DNA of 9,468 nt from NCBI GenBank assembly GCA_001563885.1, contig LKMM01000077.1, positions 1 through 9,468 of the forward strand, in the 5' to 3' direction. This stretch comes from Natrialbaceae archaeon B1-Br10_E2g27 (lineage in GTDB: Archaea; Halobacteriota; Halobacteria; Halobacteriales; Natrialbaceae). Position numbers and translations under genes: made by a program. Of this stretch, positions 5,797-9,468 are shown in pieces. Below the pieces are notes generated by a model, which saw nothing but the letters and a program-made list of their open reading frames with translations, did not search any database and was not told where the DNA came from. The first letter of the stretch is position 1; each line of letters starts with the position of its first letter.

Positions 5797-8268
5797 ATGC
5801 TGCGACGACTGGTGCCGGCGGCGGTCCGACGCAGGCACGCACTCAAACTCGGAATCGTGTTACTGATACTCGGGGTGATAGTCGGCGCTGCTGGGATCCT
5901 GGGAGCGGCCGAACTCACCGGTACCCTCAACGAACTCCTGGGGAGCGCCGAAGAACTGGCAGTCATCGCCGCCGTGATCGCGCTCGTGTTCGGTGTCGTT
6001 GGGTTCGTTCTCGGCCGAGCCACGACGACGTCGCTCGAGCGATTGGCCAACTCGATCCACGAGATCGAACCCGGCGACGACGTCGACCTCGAGACCAAAC
6101 GAATCGACAGCGTCGGCAGCGTCTACGAAGCCGTCGACTCGATGTACGCTACGTTCGAGGAGACCCTCGAGGAGACCGAAGCCGACCGTGCCGAACTCGA
6201 AGCCGAGCGCGACAGACTCGAGACACGTCTCGAGCGCTTCGAACGGACGGCGACGGCGTATAGCGACGCAATGGCCCACGCTGCCGATGGCGATCTGACC
6301 GCTCGCGTCGAAATCGACGACGACGATCCCGACGAGTTTCGATCGATCGCCGGGACGTTCAATGGCGTCCTCGCCGACATAGAGGAAACCGTCACCCGGA
6401 TGCGTCTGTTCACGACCGATATGTCGACTGCGACAGGGCGTGTGAGCGATTCGAGTGAGTCGCTTCGATCGACCGCAGCGCAAATCACAGGCTCGGTAGA
6501 CGACATCCGTGACGGAACCGAACGGCAACACCACTCGCTCCAGTCTGTTACGACAGAGCTTCAGGGACTGTCAGCGACGACCGAAGAGATCGCCGTCTCC
6601 TCGAACGAGGTCGCCGAACTCACCGAACAGACCGTTCAGAGCGGAGAGGACGGCCGTGAGGCTGCCGAAACGGCGATTGCCGCTTTGCGATCGATCGAAG
6701 GCGAAGCCGAGGATGCAGTCGCCGAAATGCGCCGACTCGAACAGGAAGTCCAACAGATCGACGAACTGATCGCGACGATTTCCGAGATTGCCCGACAGAC
6801 GAATATGCTGGCACTGAACGCCAACATCGAGGCCTCACGCTCGGTCACCGGCGACGACGAGGAAGGGTTCGCGGTTGTCGCCCAGGAAGTCAAAGAGCTC
6901 TCCGACGACGTCGCCGAGGCCGCCGACGCTGCCGAGAACCGACTCGAGGCGATCCGTGAACGAACCGAGCAGTCGACTGCCGAAGTCGAGGGGACAAGCG
7001 ACGACATCGGAGACGCTAGCCAGCGTGTCACCGAGGCCGTCGACGCCCTAACCGAGATCACCGACCTTGCACGCGAAACGAACGTCAGCGTCCAAGAAAT
7101 CTCTGCGGCGACCGAAGAACAGGCCGCCTCGACCCAGGACGTCGTCGAAACAGTCGGCGAAGCGACAATTCTATCAGAGGCGACGAGTACCGAAGCCGGT
7201 AACGCGGCGATGGCTACGGACGTTCAGACGACCACGCTCGGGACGCTCACAGAGGCGACGAGGGATCTCTCTGCGGCCTCAGCAACGGTCTCCGATCGCC
7301 TCGAGCGATATCGAACCGACGTCGACGTCGAATCACCAGCCGCCGACGCGACAGCACTTCCAGACCTCGATCACACCGACCGAGTCCCACCGCTCGAGGG
7401 AGTCTCGATCGAGACCGAGACCGAACCAGCAGACACCGAACCCGTAGAAGATGAACTCGATCCGATCGAGTCCGAGGACGATGCCGGCGACGCACTCTGG
7501 GACGAAGCCAGTAAGCCAGCGTCGGTAACCGACGAGCCTCTCGACGATCCGTTCGACGATCTTGACATCGGGATTGACGACGAAGCCGAACCCGACGACG
7601 AAGCAAGTGCTGACAGCCTGACAGCCGACGCCGACTCGGCCGATCTCGAGTTTGGAACGGACGATCCTGCTGATCTTGATATCGAAGCGGATACAGAACC
7701 CACAGCAAAGAGAGCAGCGGACACAGAGACCGATCCCCTCGAGGAGCAGGGTGCTGAGTCGCTTGTAGACGACACTGGTGCCGAGCCGATTGCAGACGAC
7801 ACCGAGACCGATCCGCTTGCAGACCCGGACGAGGCGACTGCCGACGCACAAGTGGGCGCTGAACTATCTGCAGGATCGGTCGACATGGACGAACTCGAGT
7901 CGGAGCCTTCCGAGATTGCCGATGACGAACGCCTGTCGGACGAAGAGGCGGAGGCGTTGATCACTGATCTCGATGAAGACGAGCTATCGGCCGATGAGAC
8001 GGAGCCATCGACAGCCAGTACGGACGACGATGACAGTAGCTTCCCCGCCGATACCTTCGAACAGATCGATTTCGGTGACGAGACCGATCCGGACGAACTC
8101 GAGCAATCGGAGTCCGAACCGACGGCGGATCCCTTTGCCGAGTTAGGGACCGATTCAGTCGACGAGGAGCCATCGGCGGTCGACCTCGAACTCGAGGATG
8201 ACGAACTCGACGAGGACGAAATCAACGAGGACGAGGTGTTCACGTTCGGCGACGGCACCGAAGAGTGA
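5797..8268 (+). CDS. Methyl-accepting chemotaxis transducer without ectodomain, with long acidic tail
   Basis: This 823-residue protein has two membrane helices (about 15-38 and 54-74) joined by roughly 15 residues (39-53), so no external sensor domain exists. HAMP-like segments follow (about 75-125 and 152-203), the first running into a coiled coil (about 125-150). The MCP signalling coiled coil spans about 205-500. Its tip has the conserved Q334-T-N and LALNA (338-342), then FAVVA (358-362), with two more residues at the turn than E. coli Tsr. Glu/Gln-rich methylation-type helices flank it (for example SATTEE 259-264, SAATEEQ 436-442). Residues 507-823 are a low-complexity Asp/Glu/Ser/Thr tail with only five Lys/Arg and repeated Phe motifs, and no recognised domain. 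The role is to bind CheA/CheW and control flagellar (archaellar) switching. With no ectodomain the stimulus may be cytoplasmic or membrane-borne; the haloarchaeal membrane-potential transducer MpcT is a possible functional analogue. The tail's function is unknown. Confidence 0.92.
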   Translation: MLRRLVPAAVRRRHALKLGIVLLILGVIVGAAGILGAAELTGTLNELLGSAEELAVIAAVIALVFGVVGFVLGRATTTSLERLANSIHEIEPGDDVDLETKRIDSVGSVYEAVDSMYATFEETLEETEADRAELEAERDRLETRLERFERTATAYSDAMAHAADGDLTARVEIDDDDPDEFRSIAGTFNGVLADIEETVTRMRLFTTDMSTATGRVSDSSESLRSTAAQITGSVDDIRDGTERQHHSLQSVTTELQGLSATTEEIAVSSNEVAELTEQTVQSGEDGREAAETAIAALRSIEGEAEDAVAEMRRLEQEVQQIDELIATISEIARQTNMLALNANIEASRSVTGDDEEGFAVVAQEVKELSDDVAEAADAAENRLEAIRERTEQSTAEVEGTSDDIGDASQRVTEAVDALTEITDLARETNVSVQEISAATEEQAASTQDVVETVGEATILSEATSTEAGNAAMATDVQTTTLGTLTEATRDLSAASATVSDRLERYRTDVDVESPAADATALPDLDHTDRVPPLEGVSIETETEPADTEPVEDELDPIESEDDAGDALWDEASKPASVTDEPLDDPFDDLDIGIDDEAEPDDEASADSLTADADSADLEFGTDDPADLDIEADTEPTAKRAADTETDPLEEQGAESLVDDTGAEPIADDTETDPLADPDEATADAQVGAELSAGSVDMDELESEPSEIADDERLSDEEAEALITDLDEDELSADETEPSTASTDDDDSSFPADTFEQIDFGDETDPDELEQSESEPTADPFAELGTDSVDEEPSAVDLELEDDELDEDEINEDEVFTFGDGTEE
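7315..8265 (+). other. Acidic low-complexity tail of the transducer
   Basis: Codons 507-823 encode about 317 residues dominated by Asp, Glu, Ser, Thr and Ala. Basic residues are limited to R529, K573, K638, R639 and R712. There is no tyrosine or cysteine and a single tryptophan (W568). The heptapeptide DTETDPL recurs (642-648 and 668-674). Codon use here is a little looser than elsewhere, for example an AGA at residue 639. The region is predicted disordered by composition; no globular domain is recognised. Confidence 0.8.
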
Positions 8269-8359
8269 CTGGAGTCAAGTAAGACAACCCCACAGGGTGT
8301 CGTTGACCGTCCCGTCGTCGTTCGCTACCTTTTTGCGTATACTGTAGCAACACACCGCC
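8269..8359 (+). promoter_or_regulatory. thrB promoter with TTTTT box at leaderless spacing
   Basis: The 91-base gap holds CTTTTTGCGTATAC (8329-8342). The T-run is centred about 28 bases before the thrB ATG at 8360, so a leaderless transcript is likely. A small ACCC-CACA-GGGT dyad after the transducer stop is too weak to call a terminator. Confidence 0.45.
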
Positions 8360-9235
8360 ATGCTTACCGTTCGGGCCCCGGCGACGAGCGCGAATCTCGG
8401 AAGCGGCTTCGACGTCTTTGGCGTCGCGCTCGGGACGCCAGCCGACGTCGTCAGGGTCGAACGCGCCCCGGAGACGACGATTTCGGTCACCGGTACCGGG
8501 AGCCAGTATATCCCGGAGGATCCGAAGGCCAACACCGTCGGTGCAGTCGCCGAGGCGCTCGATGCCCCGGCACGGATTCGAATCGACAAAGGCGTCCGCC
8601 CCTCATCGGGGCTTGGCTCGTCGGCTGCAAGCGCCGCAGCCGCGGCCGTGGCGCTTAACGAACTGTACGATCGTGGGCTCTCCCGTAAGGAACTCGTGCC
8701 GATCGCTGCCGAAGGCGAGGCACTCGTCTCTGGTGAAGCCCACTCGGACAACGTCGCCCCCTCCATACTCGGCGGTTTCACCATCGTCACCGACGACGGA
8801 ATCACCCAGGTCGATGCCTCGCTTCCCGTCGTTGCCTGCCTGCCGGAGACGACCGTCTCGACGCGAAACGCTCGACGGGTCGTCCCCCAAGAGGCCCCGA
8901 TGGGAGACGTCGTCGACACCGTCGGCCACGCCGCGACGCTGGCCGTCGGCATGACCAGAGACGATCCCGACCTCGTCGGTCGCGGGATGGCCGATGCCAT
9001 CGTCACCCCCAAACGCACCGCGTTGATCGACGGCTACGACCGTGTTCGTGAGGCCGCCCTCGCCGCCGGCGCGACTGGCGTCACCGTAAGCGGGGCCGGC
9101 CCCGGCGTGCTTGCGGTCTGTCACCGCACCGACCAACCGGCCGTCGCCGCCGCGATGATCGATGCCTTCGACGACGCCGGCATCGAAAGCCGTGCCTACC
9201 AGACCACCGTCGCAAAGGGCGCACAGATCTGTTAG
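8360..9235 (+). CDS. thrB: Homoserine kinase (EC 2.7.1.39)
   Basis: This 291-residue cytoplasmic enzyme of the GHMP kinase superfamily phosphorylates L-homoserine with ATP, giving O-phosphohomoserine for threonine synthesis. The three GHMP motifs are clear: motif 1, ATSANLGSGFD (8-18); motif 2, the ATP-binding PSSGLGSSAAS (81-91); and motif 3, VSGAGPGV (243-250). The HSDNVAP segment (128-134) after Glu126 matches the substrate-side region of archaeal ThrB. Length is typical for the family and the start is supported by immediate alignment with motif 1. The next gene starts on the base after its stop codon, so the two are probably cotranscribed. It is a housekeeping gene with no visible functional link to the transducer upstream. 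Confidence 0.95.
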   Translation: MLTVRAPATSANLGSGFDVFGVALGTPADVVRVERAPETTISVTGTGSQYIPEDPKANTVGAVAEALDAPARIRIDKGVRPSSGLGSSAASAAAAAVALNELYDRGLSRKELVPIAAEGEALVSGEAHSDNVAPSILGGFTIVTDDGITQVDASLPVVACLPETTVSTRNARRVVPQEAPMGDVVDTVGHAATLAVGMTRDDPDLVGRGMADAIVTPKRTALIDGYDRVREAALAAGATGVTVSGAGPGVLAVCHRTDQPAVAAAMIDAFDDAGIESRAYQTTVAKGAQIC

Positions 9236-9468
9236 ATGGGCCTCCGGCGCGACGGGGCTCTCGCCACCGCCGTCCTGTTCGTGGCCGTTGCCCTCGTCGT
9301 CTCCCTCGAGACACCTCTCTCGCCTCCTGCACTCCTCGCCGGTGGGGCCGGAACCCTGGCGTTCGAACTGCTCGCGAGTCGTGACCCCGAGGCCGTCCGC
9401 CGCCACTGGGAGCGACCGGGCGTCCAGACCGGGGCCGTCGCCGTTGCACTCGGGACGATCGCCGTGGG
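9236..9468 (+). CDS. Hypothetical membrane protein, partial (runs off right edge)
   Basis: An ATG immediately follows the thrB TAG, and the frame stays open to the window end (77 codons plus two bases). The visible protein has a short basic start (GLRRDG), hydrophobic helices at about residues 8-24 and 31-47, a charged loop (RDPEAVRRHWERPG, 49-62) and the start of a third helix from about residue 66. The pattern is that of a small polytopic membrane protein. The family is not recognised and no function is proposed. Stop-start adjacency without a Shine-Dalgarno suggests translation coupled to thrB. Confidence 0.65.
   Translation, partial: MGLRRDGALATAVLFVAVALVVSLETPLSPPALLAGGAGTLAFELLASRDPEAVRRHWERPGVQTGAVAVALGTIAV

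Noticed and set aside
7371..8258. Long antisense minus-strand frame rich in serine opposite the transducer tail
   Set aside because: Poly-Ser is what the complement of GAC/GAG-rich acidic codons yields in this frame. It has no domain and lies wholly opposite a well-supported gene.
8275..9018. 247-codon minus-strand frame opposite thrB
   Set aside because: ThrB on the plus strand has all three GHMP motifs; the antisense product is compositionally unlike haloarchaeal proteins.
8603..9406. 267-codon minus-strand frame opposite thrB and the partial membrane gene
   Set aside because: It spans two plus-strand genes and shows no domain; typical antisense open frame in high-GC DNA.
1..9468. Many CTCGAG copies across the window
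   Set aside because: Most fall in coding frames as Leu-Glu or in the complementary phase and are common in haloarchaeal genomes; no regular spacing suggesting a repeat array.

Overview
The window looks like chromosomal DNA from a haloarchaeon (class Halobacteria). The evidence is a GC-rich sequence with strong G/C third-position preference, very acidic soluble proteins, frequent CTCGAG (Leu-Glu) codon pairs, and genes that mostly lack a Shine-Dalgarno sequence but carry TATA-like boxes about 26-30 bases before the start codon, as expected for leaderless archaeal transcripts. Genus cannot be told from sequence alone.

Left part, minus strand (read right to left): a NirB/rubredoxin-reductase-type FAD/NAD(P)H oxidoreductase (3029-4267), a 10-helix NrfD/ActC/DsrP-type quinone-interacting membrane protein (1562-2893), a 370-base non-coding region rich in dyads (1192-1561), and a two-domain CheC, the CheY-P phosphatase family (1-1191, cut by the window edge). 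The flavoprotein and the NrfD protein are adjacent, but no iron-sulfur, molybdopterin or cytochrome subunit lies between or beside them in the window. They may form a minimal membrane redox module.

Right part, plus strand: after a divergent promoter region (4268-4475) come an MFS exporter of the fosmidomycin-resistance (Fsr) type (4476-5735), a chemotaxis transducer (5797-8268), homoserine kinase ThrB (8360-9235), and the start of a small membrane protein that begins on the base after the thrB stop codon and runs off the right edge (9236-9468).

The transducer is the most unusual protein. It has two membrane helices joined by only about 15 residues, so there is no external sensor domain. It has two HAMP-like segments, a normal signalling hairpin with two extra residues at the turn, and a very acidic C-terminal tail of about 317 residues in which nearly all aromatic residues sit in short repeated Phe-containing motifs. 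Together with CheC and the redox pair, the window mixes taxis signalling with membrane energetics. A link between them (energy or membrane-potential taxis) is only an inference. Nothing in the window looks like an insertion sequence, CRISPR array, tRNA or rRNA.
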